64,000 bases of DNA, taken from Oscillospiraceae bacterium (lineage in GTDB: Bacteria; Bacillota; Clostridia; Oscillospirales; Ruminococcaceae). Of this stretch, positions 9,252-19,104 are shown in pieces. Below the pieces are notes generated by a model. The model saw only the letters and a program-made list of their open reading frames with translations. It was not told where the DNA came from and made no database searches. The stretch covers positions 52,702 through 116,701 of the forward strand of contig JALFVE010000056.1 in the NCBI GenBank assembly GCA_022787085.1, read 5' to 3'. The translations under genes were made by a program, and so were the position numbers. The number at the start of each line of letters is the position of its first letter. Positions within the stretch are counted from its first letter, which is position 1.

Positions 9252-9784
9252 CAGAATTCTATCCCCTTTCTTGCCATAACACCATTTTCAAAAGGATGCT
9301 TACGGGATATTATCTCGCTGACATAATCCGCCGCCTTAATAAATTGCTCCTCAGGCTCTCTTCCCGTAATAATCAGCTCGCAGAAAAACGGACGCTCAAA
9401 AAACACCCTGTCCGCAATATTTTTGTCAAGAAGCCCCTTATTGTATGCGCCGCAGAATTCATCAATAATAAGCATATCAATATTGCCCGAAGCCATTTTT
9501 TCATATGCGGATAAAAGGAGACTGTTGTGAATTTCCGTAAGCTCCCTTTTCTGTTCATCATTCATTTCCCATGTAAATCCAAAGCCTTTATGAGGACGTT
9601 CGACAGTGATGTTCGGAATAAGCTTCAGTGCTTCCAGCTCCGAGGTAGGATTTCCCTTTAAAAACTGAACGAAATGTACTCTTTTGCCCGCACCTGCCGC
9701 CCTGACAGCAAGCCCAAGAGCAGCAGTGGTCTTGCCCTTGCCGTCACCGCAGTAGATATGGATAAATCCCTTTTCGCTGTTCAT
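9251..9784 (-). CDS. cobO: cob(I)yrinic acid a,c-diamide adenosyltransferase
   Basis: IHIYCGDGKGKTTAALGLAVRAAGAGKRVHFVQFLKG P-loop typical of CobA/CobO. Confidence 0.93.
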   Translation of the reverse strand: MNSEKGFIHIYCGDGKGKTTAALGLAVRAAGAGKRVHFVQFLKGNPTSELEALKLIPNITVERPHKGFGFTWEMNDEQKRELTEIHNSLLLSAYEKMASGNIDMLIIDEFCGAYNKGLLDKNIADRVFFERPFFCELIITGREPEEQFIKAADYVSEIISRKHPFENGVMARKGIEF

Positions 9785-11262
9785 ATTCCCTCCCTGAGAA
9801 TTTTATAAATAAGCTTCATGTCAAGATTTGCCCTAACGCTGTCTGCAAGAAGCCTGTACTGACTTTCCTTGTATTCGCTTCGGCTCATAGCCACTCCGCC
9901 GAAGGTCAGCCCCTTTTCTTCAAACAGACGCATTACTATTTCATGAGAGATCTCCTCGCTGTCAAAAAAGCCGTGAACATAGCAGCCGTAAACATTACCG
10001 TTATAGCAGCCGTCTGATTTACCGTTATCAAATCTCAGCAAAGGCTTACCATTGACCTTAGTCTCACCCATATGGATCTCATATCCCGAAAAAGCCCTTC
10101 CCGAAAGGCAGGAAAAAAATCCTCCAACGCTTTCGGTAATTCCTTTTATCTGTGTCCTCACCTTATCCGTTCTGAAAACTGTGGAACAAGGCAGCAGCCC
10201 CATTCCTCTTATCTCACCGCCGCCCTCAGTATTATCGGGATCACAAATGCTTTCTCCGAGCATCTGATAACCTCCGCAAATGCCGAAAACGGGAATACCT
10301 CTTCCCGCCAATCTGATGATCGCCGATTCCATACCGCTTTCCCTGAGCCATTTCATATCTGAAACAGTGCTTTTGGTGCCCGGAATAATAATCATATCCC
10401 CCCGCAAAAGCTCCTCAGGCTTTGAAGCATAGGAAACAGAGACTCCGTCATACTGAGAAAAAACATCAAAATCGGTAAAATTAGATATCCTCGGCAAACG
10501 GATAACAACAATATTTATAAGCTCCCTCCTGTGGTTTTCCAGCTTTGCGGAGAGACTGTCCTCCTCGTCAATATCGCAGCTGATAAACGGGATAACACCC
10601 GCCACAGGAAGACCGCCCTTTTCCTCAAGGATACGGCAGCCATCATCAAATAATGACTTATCCCCTCTGAATCTGTTCACCACAAGCCCCTTGACCATCT
10701 GCCGCTCGTCATCCTCAAGAAGCATAAGGGTGCCTAAAAGCTGAGCAAAAACGCCGCCTCGGTCAATATCACCCACAAGCAGCACGGGAGCCTTTGCAAG
10801 CCTCGCCATACCCATATTAACGATATCATCCGACTTGAGATTCAGCTCCACAGGGCTTCCCGCCCCCTCGATAACAATAACATCGTATTTCTTTTCAAGC
10901 TCGCAGAACGAGTTCATTATCTCGGGAATAAGCTGCCGCTTGTTCCGGAAATATTCGGAAGCGCTCATATTTCCCCTGACACGCCCGTTTACAATAACCT
11001 GAGAGCCGATATCGGAGGTAGGCTTTAAAAGGATAGGATTCATAAGAACAGAGGGCTCGGTGCAGGCAGCCTCCGCCTGCATGGCCTGAGCTCTGCCCAT
11101 CTCAAGACCTTCGGAGGTGATAAAGGAATTGAGAGCCATATTCTGGGATTTAAATGGAGCGCAGGAATATCCGTCCTCAAAGAAGATTCTGCAAAGTGCC
11201 GCGGAGAAAAAGCTTTTCCCAGCGTTCGACATGGTACCCTGGATCATAAGCTTCAGAGCCAT
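9781..11262 (-). CDS. cbiP: cobyric acid synthase
   Basis: LMIQGTMSNAGKSFFSAALCRIF...SQNMALNSFITSEGLEMGRAQAMQAEAA...GICGGYQMLG. Confidence 0.95.
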   Translation of the reverse strand: MALKLMIQGTMSNAGKSFFSAALCRIFFEDGYSCAPFKSQNMALNSFITSEGLEMGRAQAMQAEAACTEPSVLMNPILLKPTSDIGSQVIVNGRVRGNMSASEYFRNKRQLIPEIMNSFCELEKKYDVIVIEGAGSPVELNLKSDDIVNMGMARLAKAPVLLVGDIDRGGVFAQLLGTLMLLEDDERQMVKGLVVNRFRGDKSLFDDGCRILEEKGGLPVAGVIPFISCDIDEEDSLSAKLENHRRELINIVVIRLPRISNFTDFDVFSQYDGVSVSYASKPEELLRGDMIIIPGTKSTVSDMKWLRESGMESAIIRLAGRGIPVFGICGGYQMLGESICDPDNTEGGGEIRGMGLLPCSTVFRTDKVRTQIKGITESVGGFFSCLSGRAFSGYEIHMGETKVNGKPLLRFDNGKSDGCYNGNVYGCYVHGFFDSEEISHEIVMRLFEEKGLTFGGVAMSRSEYKESQYRLLADSVRANLDMKLIYKILREGI

Positions 11263-12295
11263 CGGATAACTCCTTTCTGAGAATAAAGATCAGCTTAACA
11301 TTATCCGCATGGCTTTTCACCGCCATGCGGTAGAAATTCTCTCCAAGCCCTCGGAAATTCCTGCATGATCTGACAGCGATCTCATGCTTCAAAAGAATAT
11401 CCTCAATGGGCTTTTCTGATTTGATAAGCAGAAAATTTGCCTCTGAGGGAAAAATTTTCAGAACGGGAAATTTCCCCATATATTCATAAATATAACGCTT
11501 TTCCCTTGAAATATAAATAACCGACCGTTCAATAAAATCCTCTTCTTCAAGAGCAGCAATACCCGCAGCCTGAGCGGGAATACTGACGCTCCAGCTCTGT
11601 CCCGAAAGGCTGACCTTTTTTCTGAAAGCCTCATCGGAGCATATCATATAACCCAGTCTGAGTCCGGGGAATGAGTACATTTTAGTAAAAGCCTTAATAA
11701 TGACCGCACCCTTTTCGGAAAGCTCCGCAGAGGGATAATTGGCAGCATTTTCGCTGAAATCAATAAAGCTGTGGTCGAGAATAAGTCTTGTTCCGCATTC
11801 ATTGCATTTCCGAGTGATATCCGAAAGAAGCGCAGGCGAAATAAGCTTTCCCGTCGGATTATTGGGATTGCACAGAAAAACCATATCCACGCCATCTATC
11901 ATAGGAATAAAATCCTCTGTAAGATTAAATTCATTTTCCTCCGAAAGATAAAAAAACTTAATTTCGCAGCCCGCAGCCTCCAAAGCTCTTTCGTATTCTG
12001 AAAATGTGGGAGCAGCGATCAGCGCACGTTTGGGGCGAGCCGCAAAAACAGCCCGATAAATCAGATCGGAGGCGCCGTTTCCGCATATGATATTATCCGC
12101 AGGGACCTTTTCCAATTCGGCAATCTTCCCGCAAAGCTCTCTGCATAAAGGGTCGGGATAAGCACTGCATCTCTCAACAGCCATGTGAACAGCCTCAGTC
12201 ACACTCTCGCTCATTCCCAGAGGATTGATATTAGCCGAAAAATCCCATTTCACGCTTCGGGAATAAATATCCCCGCCGTGTTCGTATTTATCCAT
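11177..12295 (-). CDS. cobD: L-threonine-O-3-phosphate decarboxylase-like PLP enzyme
   Basis: HGGDIYSRSVKWDFSANINPLG...NPNNPTGKLI...KAFTKMYSFPGLRLGY; context in cobalamin operon. Confidence 0.88.
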   Translation of the reverse strand: MDKYEHGGDIYSRSVKWDFSANINPLGMSESVTEAVHMAVERCSAYPDPLCRELCGKIAELEKVPADNIICGNGASDLIYRAVFAARPKRALIAAPTFSEYERALEAAGCEIKFFYLSEENEFNLTEDFIPMIDGVDMVFLCNPNNPTGKLISPALLSDITRKCNECGTRLILDHSFIDFSENAANYPSAELSEKGAVIIKAFTKMYSFPGLRLGYMICSDEAFRKKVSLSGQSWSVSIPAQAAGIAALEEEDFIERSVIYISREKRYIYEYMGKFPVLKIFPSEANFLLIKSEKPIEDILLKHEIAVRSCRNFRGLGENFYRMAVKSHADNVKLIFILRKELSDGSEAYDPGYHVERWEKLFLRGTLQNLL

Positions 12296-13255
12296 TTAAA
12301 ATCCTCCCAAAACCGAAGAAACGATCATTCTGATAACGCACGCCGCAATAAGCATGATGCCGCTTGAAAGGTACATAAGTCTGTTGGCTCTGACAATGTC
12401 CTCATTTTCGATATATCTTGAAGCGTCACCGATATAAGGCTTTTCGCAGAGCTTTCCGCCGTAATAAGCGTCTCCGCCGAGAACGATTCCTAAAGCGCCG
12501 GCAGCAGCAGCCTCGGTCTGAGCGGAATTGGGACTTGAATGATTGAGCCTGTCCCGTTTCCAGATCCTGAAAGCGCCATCGCCGTCCAGTCCGAGGAAAA
12601 ATGAGGATACTATCATCAGCAAAGCCGTAAAACGAGACGGGATAAAATTCAGAATATCGTCAAGCTTAGCCGCCGTCCTGCCGAAATTCAGATATTTCTC
12701 ATTTTTGTAGCCGATCATTGAATCCATGGTATTGGCAGCCTTGTAAAAGAAGCCGAGGGAAGCCCCTCCGAGTGCCATGTAGAAAAGAGGAGCGGTAACG
12801 CCGTCGGATGTATTTTCCGCAACAGTTTCCACTGCCGCACGGATCATTCCATCCCTGTCAAGAACATTGGTATCCCTTCCGACTATCATAGAAAGAGAAA
12901 GCCTTGCCGATTCCATATCCTCCTTTTCAATAGCCTTGTAAACCTTCATGCTCTCGTCCCGAAGGCTTCTTGCAGCGATAAGATAATAGCAAAGGATACT
13001 TTCGGCAATAATTCCGATAACAAGATTAAGCTTGTAAAGAAAAAACAGCAGCAGCGCAGGAACAGCAGTTGAAATGATAAGCACCGAAATGCAAAGCAGC
13101 GTCCCCGCCTTTTTTTCATCTGAGATCCTGCTTCTGAAAAAGTCCTCAAGCCTTGAAATAAGCGAACCGATAAGTCTTACAGGGTGAGGCAGAGAATGAG
13201 GGTCCCCTAAAAAAATATCAAGAATAAATCCAAAAAGAATAGGCAGCACAGGCAT
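12296..13255 (-). CDS. cbiB: adenosylcobinamide-phosphate synthase
   Basis: GFILDIFLGDPHSLPHPVRLIG...AETVAENTSDGVTAPLFY...NSAQTEAAAAGALGI. Confidence 0.94.
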   Translation of the reverse strand: MPVLPILFGFILDIFLGDPHSLPHPVRLIGSLISRLEDFFRSRISDEKKAGTLLCISVLIISTAVPALLLFFLYKLNLVIGIIAESILCYYLIAARSLRDESMKVYKAIEKEDMESARLSLSMIVGRDTNVLDRDGMIRAAVETVAENTSDGVTAPLFYMALGGASLGFFYKAANTMDSMIGYKNEKYLNFGRTAAKLDDILNFIPSRFTALLMIVSSFFLGLDGDGAFRIWKRDRLNHSSPNSAQTEAAAAGALGIVLGGDAYYGGKLCEKPYIGDASRYIENEDIVRANRLMYLSSGIMLIAACVIRMIVSSVLGGF

Positions 13256-13257
13256 AA

Positions 13258-13815
13258 TTACACTTCCTTTATTATTCTTATCTCACCGCATTGATATTCA
13301 GTAAGATAACCGCAGCAGTTATTTTTCATATAATCGTAAAATTTCCTTTCGGGTCTTGCAAACCGTTCCAGAATAGCCATAATAGTCCCCCCGTGAACGA
13401 CCATAGCAGCCTTTTGAGCATTAATATCCGAAACCGCCCTCAAAAAAGCTTCACAGCATCTGTCAGAAAAAGCCTTGCGGGATTCGCCTGCGGGAAAAGG
13501 CAGCTCGCCGCCGCTGTCGATCCATTCCTGATAATCGGGATCGCCGTTCAGCTCTGAATAGCATTTACCTTCAAATTTCCCGAAATCGCACTCTCTCAGA
13601 TCGTCATAGATCCTGACAGGCACATCGGGATAAATCATCTCTGCGGTCTGAATACACCTTTTCATGGGACTTGCAATAACAATATCGGCACTTGGAAACT
13701 TTCTTGATCTTAATTCCTCAATGCCCACCCCGCACAATGGCTCATCAGTCCTTCCGATATAAGCCCTGCGAAGATTTCCCTCAGTTTTACCATGCCTGAT
13801 AAAAGCAATAATCAC
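13258..13815 (-). CDS. cobC: histidine phosphatase, probable alpha-ribazole phosphatase
   Basis: FIRHGKTEGNLRRAYIGRTDEPL phosphoglycerate-mutase fold, VVHGGTIMAIL; operon context. Confidence 0.82.
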   Translation of the reverse strand: MIIAFIRHGKTEGNLRRAYIGRTDEPLCGVGIEELRSRKFPSADIVIASPMKRCIQTAEMIYPDVPVRIYDDLRECDFGKFEGKCYSELNGDPDYQEWIDSGGELPFPAGESRKAFSDRCCEAFLRAVSDINAQKAAMVVHGGTIMAILERFARPERKFYDYMKNNCCGYLTEYQCGEIRIIKEV

Positions 13816-13818
13816 CTG

Positions 13819-14202
13819 TCAATCACCGCTTTCCTTAATAATAGTCGGAATACCGCACACAAGTCTTATGACCCTGCTGCTTTTTTCCGCCAGTAAGCAG
13901 CAGACCCGTCCAACAGCCTCTCTCCAAAGCCTTTCTGACTTTTCCATCGGAACGATACCGCACCCTATTTCCGTGGAAATAATAACAATTTCGGGACATT
14001 CATCAATGAGCCTCTCAGCTTCCCGAACGGGGTCAAGACCTGCTTCCAGCTGCCTTTTAACAAGCAGCTGATAATTATTTATGCAGGAACAATTCCAATT
14101 TCTGTCAAGACCTGCAGAAGCTCCATCGCAGAAATCCGTAATTCCGATCGAGCGTGCATAATCCATCTTTCCCTGATAAGTTCCTCCGATAATTAGAATC
14201 AA
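13819..14202 (-). CDS. short CobU-like protein
   Basis: MILIIGGTYQGKMDYAR resembles the CobU N-terminus; VIISTEIGCGIVPMEKSERLWREAVGRVCCLLAEKSSRVIRLVCGIP resembles its C-terminus; middle is missing. Confidence 0.7.
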   Translation of the reverse strand: MILIIGGTYQGKMDYARSIGITDFCDGASAGLDRNWNCSCINNYQLLVKRQLEAGLDPVREAERLIDECPEIVIISTEIGCGIVPMEKSERLWREAVGRVCCLLAEKSSRVIRLVCGIPTIIKESGD

Positions 14203-14214
14203 AAAATCACTCCC

Positions 14215-14988
14215 TTACATAAGCGCCGAAACGATCTTGTCAGAAATAACAATGCAGATGAGCATTGTAAGCTCGCATATCTGCAAAAAATATCCCGCAA
14301 GATCTCCCGTAATTCCGCCAAATCGCTTGTAGGCAAAGCTTCTGTAATAATAAAACGACAGAAGCCCTCCCACAGATCCCGCAAGCCCGCTGACAGGCTC
14401 AATACAAACCATAGCGCAAAGGCAGCCGAGCAGAACCGCTGCAAGAACGATAACAGTAATATTTTTATGAGCAGGCAATGAAAAGCTCTGCAGGGTGCCG
14501 TCTTTTTTTGCGCATTTGAGTGTGACTGCCCCAAGCCCGCTCAAAGCCCTTGACTGAATAAAAGTACAGTCAATTAGAAGCATGAGATGATTATCATTTG
14601 CCTCCGAGAAAAAAGCAGCATCAAGCAGAAGATAAGCTCCCAGAGAAATAGCGGCAAAAGCACCGATATGAGAATCGCTCATTATTTCAAGAGCCTTTTC
14701 CTTCGGAGCATAGGAAGCCTTAGCGTCGCAGACATCGCAGAAGCCGTCAAGATGGATACCCCCCGTAACCAGAATGGGGATCACAGTGCAGACCGCTCCG
14801 AAAAGCAAATCACCGATCCCAAGAATATCGGAAACAAAGTCCCACAGTAGCAGCAGAGCACCAATGACCGCCCCCACAAGAGGGAAAAAGCAAAGAGCAA
14901 ATCTTCTGTTTTCCTCTTTCCATTCTATCCTCGGCATGGGTATCCTCGAATACATAGAAAAAGCCGAAATAAGTGAATTTATAAACAT
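14215..14988 (-). CDS. cobS: adenosylcobinamide-GDP ribazoletransferase (cobalamin synthase)
   Basis: AFSMYSRIPMPRIEW...PILVTGGIHLDGFCDVCDA...SDSHIGAFAAISL. Confidence 0.94.
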   Translation of the reverse strand: MFINSLISAFSMYSRIPMPRIEWKEENRRFALCFFPLVGAVIGALLLLWDFVSDILGIGDLLFGAVCTVIPILVTGGIHLDGFCDVCDAKASYAPKEKALEIMSDSHIGAFAAISLGAYLLLDAAFFSEANDNHLMLLIDCTFIQSRALSGLGAVTLKCAKKDGTLQSFSLPAHKNITVIVLAAVLLGCLCAMVCIEPVSGLAGSVGGLLSFYYYRSFAYKRFGGITGDLAGYFLQICELTMLICIVISDKIVSALM

Positions 14989-14991
14989 TAT

Positions 14992-15504
14992 CTATAAGCT
15001 TCCTTTCAGCATAACGGGAATCCCGTAAACAGCCTCGATAACTCTGTCCGCACGCAATGAAAGAGCGCAGCCCAGCCTTCCCATATTCCTGATGTATTCC
15101 ATAGTCTGGGGCGGATAAGAAATGCCGTCCTCTCCAACGGAATTTGTCACAATAATAAGCTCAGAAGCAATTCCCGAGAGCTTCTCGACACCCATCAGGA
15201 TTTTCTGAACAGGCTCCTTCTCCCCCGCCGAAAACATCTCATTAGCCATCAGATTGCAGGCACACTCAAGCAAAACACCGCACCCCTCGGGAATATTAAG
15301 CTCATGGATATCAGTGTATTTCTCAATTGTCTCGAAGCCTTTACCGAACCGCATTTTTCTGTGCCTTTCAATAGCAGCATGAGCCTCCTCGCCAAAAGGC
15401 TCCATTGCAGCGATATAAATTTTCCTTCCGGGAACACCTGACAGAATATCCTCCGCAATTGAGGATTTTCCACACTTGCTCCCTCCTGTAATAACCGTCA
15501 GCAT
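14992..15504 (-). CDS. cobU: adenosylcobinamide kinase / guanylyltransferase
   Basis: VITGGSKCGKSSIAEDIL P-loop, RHRKMR guanylylation region, VTNSVGEDGISYPP. Confidence 0.9.
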   Translation of the reverse strand: MLTVITGGSKCGKSSIAEDILSGVPGRKIYIAAMEPFGEEAHAAIERHRKMRFGKGFETIEKYTDIHELNIPEGCGVLLECACNLMANEMFSAGEKEPVQKILMGVEKLSGIASELIIVTNSVGEDGISYPPQTMEYIRNMGRLGCALSLRADRVIEAVYGIPVMLKGSL

Positions 15505-16551
15505 TTACAGCTCCTTATATTTTTCCATGGGAAGCTTGTCGAAAATATGCTCAGAATCATAAACAGCCAGAGCAGCGTCAAGCATTGGCAGCAGAATGAT
15601 ACCGCCCGTTCCCTCTCCCAGACAAAGCCCCGCAGTAACAGGCGGCTCAAAGCCCAGAAGCTCAAGCATTTTCCGACCCGCAGGCTCCCTTGAAACATGG
15701 GAACAAAGCATATAATCCTTTGAAACAGGGCATATCATAGCCGCCAGCGCAGCAGACACAGCCGAAATAAATCCGTCTATCACAATAGGAATGTGATAAA
15801 CAGCCCCGCCGAGAAACAGCCCCGCCATACCCGCAATATCAAAGCCCCCGAGCTTGGACAGAATATCCATAGGGTCGTTCGGGTCGGGGCGATTGATCTT
15901 AATGCTTTTATCAACAACACTGATCTTTCTTCTCAGCCCCTCGCTGTCCAGCCCAGCACCTCTGCCAGTGACCTCCTCGGGAGGAAGCCTAAGCAGAACG
16001 GAAGCAATGGCAGCGGAGGTGGTAGTGTTGCCAATGCCCATCTCACCCGTAACTATAATCTTATAGCCCTTATTTTTCAGTTCTCCGACCATGTCGATTC
16101 CCACGCTGACAGCCTGCTCAGCCTGACTTAGGCTCATAGCAGGTCCCGCAGCAATATTGCCCGTTCCGTCAGCTATCCTGCGGCGGATAAGCCCATCTGC
16201 ACGCAGTTCATTCTTTATGCCTATATCAACGGGAAAAACCTCCGCCCCCGCAGTATTCGCCATAAGATTGATATTTGAGCTGCCCTCAGCCATTGCCCTC
16301 GCAACAATAGCAGTAACGCTGCTGTCAGTCTGAGAAATCCCCTCGCAGACAACGCCGTTATCCGCACACATGGGAACAGCGCACCGCTTCTCGATCGAAA
16401 AGCTCTCGCTTCCGAAAATGCCTGCAAGCTTGATGACCATATCCTCAAGCAAGCCCAGGCTGTGCAAAGGCTTGGCAACGCCGTTCCATTTTTCATAAGC
16501 CCTTCGCCCCGCCTCATTGTCGGCAGGAACGATTAATTTTATCCTATCCAT
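15505..16551 (-). CDS. cobT: nicotinate-nucleotide--dimethylbenzimidazole phosphoribosyltransferase
   Basis: ADNGVVCEGISQTDSSVTAIVARAMAEGSSNINLMANTAGAEVFPVDIGI...GEMGIGNTTTSAAI. Confidence 0.95.
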   Translation of the reverse strand: MDRIKLIVPADNEAGRRAYEKWNGVAKPLHSLGLLEDMVIKLAGIFGSESFSIEKRCAVPMCADNGVVCEGISQTDSSVTAIVARAMAEGSSNINLMANTAGAEVFPVDIGIKNELRADGLIRRRIADGTGNIAAGPAMSLSQAEQAVSVGIDMVGELKNKGYKIIVTGEMGIGNTTTSAAIASVLLRLPPEEVTGRGAGLDSEGLRRKISVVDKSIKINRPDPNDPMDILSKLGGFDIAGMAGLFLGGAVYHIPIVIDGFISAVSAALAAMICPVSKDYMLCSHVSREPAGRKMLELLGFEPPVTAGLCLGEGTGGIILLPMLDAALAVYDSEHIFDKLPMEKYKEL

Positions 16552-17878
16552 TTTTCAGAAACCTTTCACACGCAGCAAGAAAATTTTCGGCAAGCTGCGG
16601 CTTGGAATAAAAATACAAATGAGGAAATCCTGCCCAAAGCCGTGAATTTCCGTGAACACATTCCCGCAGAGCAGCTTTTCCATTTTTTCGTGAAATAAAA
16701 TCACACCCGCAGTCAGTGCTGTCAAAATAGTGAAACTCGTGAACAGGAAAGCTCTCGCCTTTTTTGCAAAGAAGGTTGTCATTTTTCGCCTTAAGCTCGC
16801 TGTAGCCGAAATTAACAAGCTTAGAAGTCCTGTTAACCCTGCCGCCGATAACTCCCGCACCTTTGAAAAATGTCCCGTCCATGCCCTGAAATTCTTCGTG
16901 AAGATACATAAATCCTCCGCATTCGGCAATGCAGGGAAGTCCGCTGTCAATTGCATTTTTTATTGAATTACGCATAGAAGCATTTCCCGAAAGCGTCTCG
17001 CCGTAAAGCTCGGGATAACCGCCGCAAAGGATTAGCCCGCTTATATTTTCGGGCAGAGATTCATCCCTCAGCGGAGAGAAGGGAATTATCTCAGCCCCCA
17101 TTCTCCGAATGATATCCTCGTTTTCGGGATAAAAAAAGCAAAAAGCCTCGTCCGCAGAAAGCCCTATCCTCACATTGTGCTTCATATCGAATTGAAGCTC
17201 TGAATAAATCGGCGCAGGAGAATCGGCAAGCTCAATGATCCTGTCGATGCGAATGTTTTTCTCGGCAGCATCCGCAAGATGTGAAAGCTTTTTCTTCAAA
17301 TCCCGTATCTCTCCGGCAGTAACAAGCCCCAGATGACGGCTTTCGATAAAAAAATCCTTGTCATCAGGAAAGCGTCCCAGATATTCTGTCCCAAGCTCCT
17401 CACACAGCTTTTCGGCAAAGCCCACCCTGCTTTCGGCAAGACGGTTAAAAATGAAGCCCTTAATATTATTTGGAGTGATAAAGCTGAGAAAGCCCTTCAT
17501 CACAGCCCCAAGCGACTCGCTCATCCCTCTTGCGTTTATCACAACAATAACAGGCGTGTCGGTTATCTGAGAAACCTCATAAGATGAGCCTTTCCCGTTA
17601 AGTCCGTCGTAAAAGCCCATGACGCCCTCAATTACAGAAATATCCCCCGAGCCTTTGTCAAGCAGAAGCTTCAGAGTATTTTCATCGCAGAAATAGCTGT
17701 CAAGGTTGAAGGAATCCGCCCCTATGATCCTCCTGTGAAACATGGGATCAATGTAATCGGGACCGCATTTAAAAGAAGCCGCCCTTAACCCCCGATCAAT
17801 AAGAACCTGCAAAACAGCGCAGGAAATGGTAGTCTTGCCGCAGCCGCTGCCCGTCCCCGCAATCATGATACGTTTCAT
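16544..17878 (-). CDS. cbiA: cobyrinate a,c-diamide synthase
   Basis: IMIAGTGSGCGKTTISCAVLQVL...FKCGPDYIDPMFH...GGYPELYGETL. Confidence 0.95.
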   Translation of the reverse strand: MKRIMIAGTGSGCGKTTISCAVLQVLIDRGLRAASFKCGPDYIDPMFHRRIIGADSFNLDSYFCDENTLKLLLDKGSGDISVIEGVMGFYDGLNGKGSSYEVSQITDTPVIVVINARGMSESLGAVMKGFLSFITPNNIKGFIFNRLAESRVGFAEKLCEELGTEYLGRFPDDKDFFIESRHLGLVTAGEIRDLKKKLSHLADAAEKNIRIDRIIELADSPAPIYSELQFDMKHNVRIGLSADEAFCFFYPENEDIIRRMGAEIIPFSPLRDESLPENISGLILCGGYPELYGETLSGNASMRNSIKNAIDSGLPCIAECGGFMYLHEEFQGMDGTFFKGAGVIGGRVNRTSKLVNFGYSELKAKNDNLLCKKGESFPVHEFHYFDSTDCGCDFISRKNGKAALRECVHGNSRLWAGFPHLYFYSKPQLAENFLAACERFLKNG

Positions 17879-19104
17879 TTTCCGAGCCTCCTGATAATGA
17901 AAACGGGATTTTCACCTTTGAGCATGGTGTATTCCCCCGCTCTGACAGTGTGAGCAGCGGAAAGCTGAATGATCTCCCTGTCACCGAGACATTCGCTTTC
18001 CCGAAGCGTCTCAAGAGTCACCGCAGTCATAACGATCCGTGCATCTGGATTTTTCTCAAGAATAATCCTGATCGTCTCTTTCAGCCGCCCCCCCGAGCCG
18101 CCTATAAAAACGCAGTCGGGAGCGGGAAGCTCCTCAAGACAGGCTTCTGCCCTGCCCAAAACAGAAACGATATTATCACAGCCGAATTTTCTGAAATTTT
18201 TTTCTGAAAGAGCAGCCGCCTCAGAGTCCTTCTCTACAGCATAAACCATTCCCTCCGGACATCTCAGAGCCATTTCCACCGAAACGGAGCCGGTTCCGCT
18301 GCCGATATCCCAGCAGATATCGGATTTAGAGATACAGAGCTTTGAAACCGCCGAGCAGCGTATCTCAGCCTTAGTCATGGGTGCCTTTCCCCGAATAAAT
18401 TCATCATCGGGAATGCCCGACCTGAGATATTTTTCAAAATCCCGATTTATAATAAGCATGGAAGAAAGCCTTGAGGTAATAACGCCCGAAAGCGTCTCTG
18501 CCGTTCCCTCCGTAATTTTTTCATCGGGATACCCGAGTCTTTCCCCGATAATTACCAAAGCGTCACCCCTGCCGAAATCCGTAAGCTTTTTGCACACAGT
18601 CCCGCAGTCATTCTCATTGCCAATAAGAACAAAAACAAATTCATTTGAGCAAACCTCTCTCACAATGCTCGCTCTTGTTCCATGAAGTGAAACAAACCTG
18701 ACCCTTTCCCAGCCGATGCCGAGCTTCGAGCAAAGATAAACTGGAGATGCGATTCCGGGAATTATTTTATATTGTATCTGAAGCCTGTCAAGCTCACGGG
18801 ATAAGCCCTCAGCCCCGCTGAAAAAGCCGCAGTCGCCGGACATCAGCACAGTAATTCGCTTGTCCCCGTTTGCCGCAATAAATCCCGCAATTTCTTTTGT
18901 ATCATATGAGCAGAAAATTTCTTTTTTTAGATGACCGAAGCCCTCAAGGATACGTCCTGCACCGATAAGAATATCCGCATTTTCCGCCGCAGCCATTGCA
19001 GCAGCGGTCATGCTGGGTCCCTGCTCCATGCCCGTCCCCGCAATAATAACCCGTGGTTCCAAATCATCCTCACTCCTTTCCCGAAAGCTCCGATAAAAGC
19101 TCAT
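17875..19104 (-). CDS. cbiET: bifunctional precorrin-6Y methyltransferase/decarboxylase (CbiE-CbiT fusion)
   Basis: N-terminal tetrapyrrole methylase (VLMSGDCGFFSGAEGL) and C-terminal SAM methyltransferase (WDIGSGTGSVSVEMAL). Confidence 0.92.
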   Translation of the reverse strand: MSFYRSFRERSEDDLEPRVIIAGTGMEQGPSMTAAAMAAAENADILIGAGRILEGFGHLKKEIFCSYDTKEIAGFIAANGDKRITVLMSGDCGFFSGAEGLSRELDRLQIQYKIIPGIASPVYLCSKLGIGWERVRFVSLHGTRASIVREVCSNEFVFVLIGNENDCGTVCKKLTDFGRGDALVIIGERLGYPDEKITEGTAETLSGVITSRLSSMLIINRDFEKYLRSGIPDDEFIRGKAPMTKAEIRCSAVSKLCISKSDICWDIGSGTGSVSVEMALRCPEGMVYAVEKDSEAAALSEKNFRKFGCDNIVSVLGRAEACLEELPAPDCVFIGGSGGRLKETIRIILEKNPDARIVMTAVTLETLRESECLGDREIIQLSAAHTVRAGEYTMLKGENPVFIIRRLGK

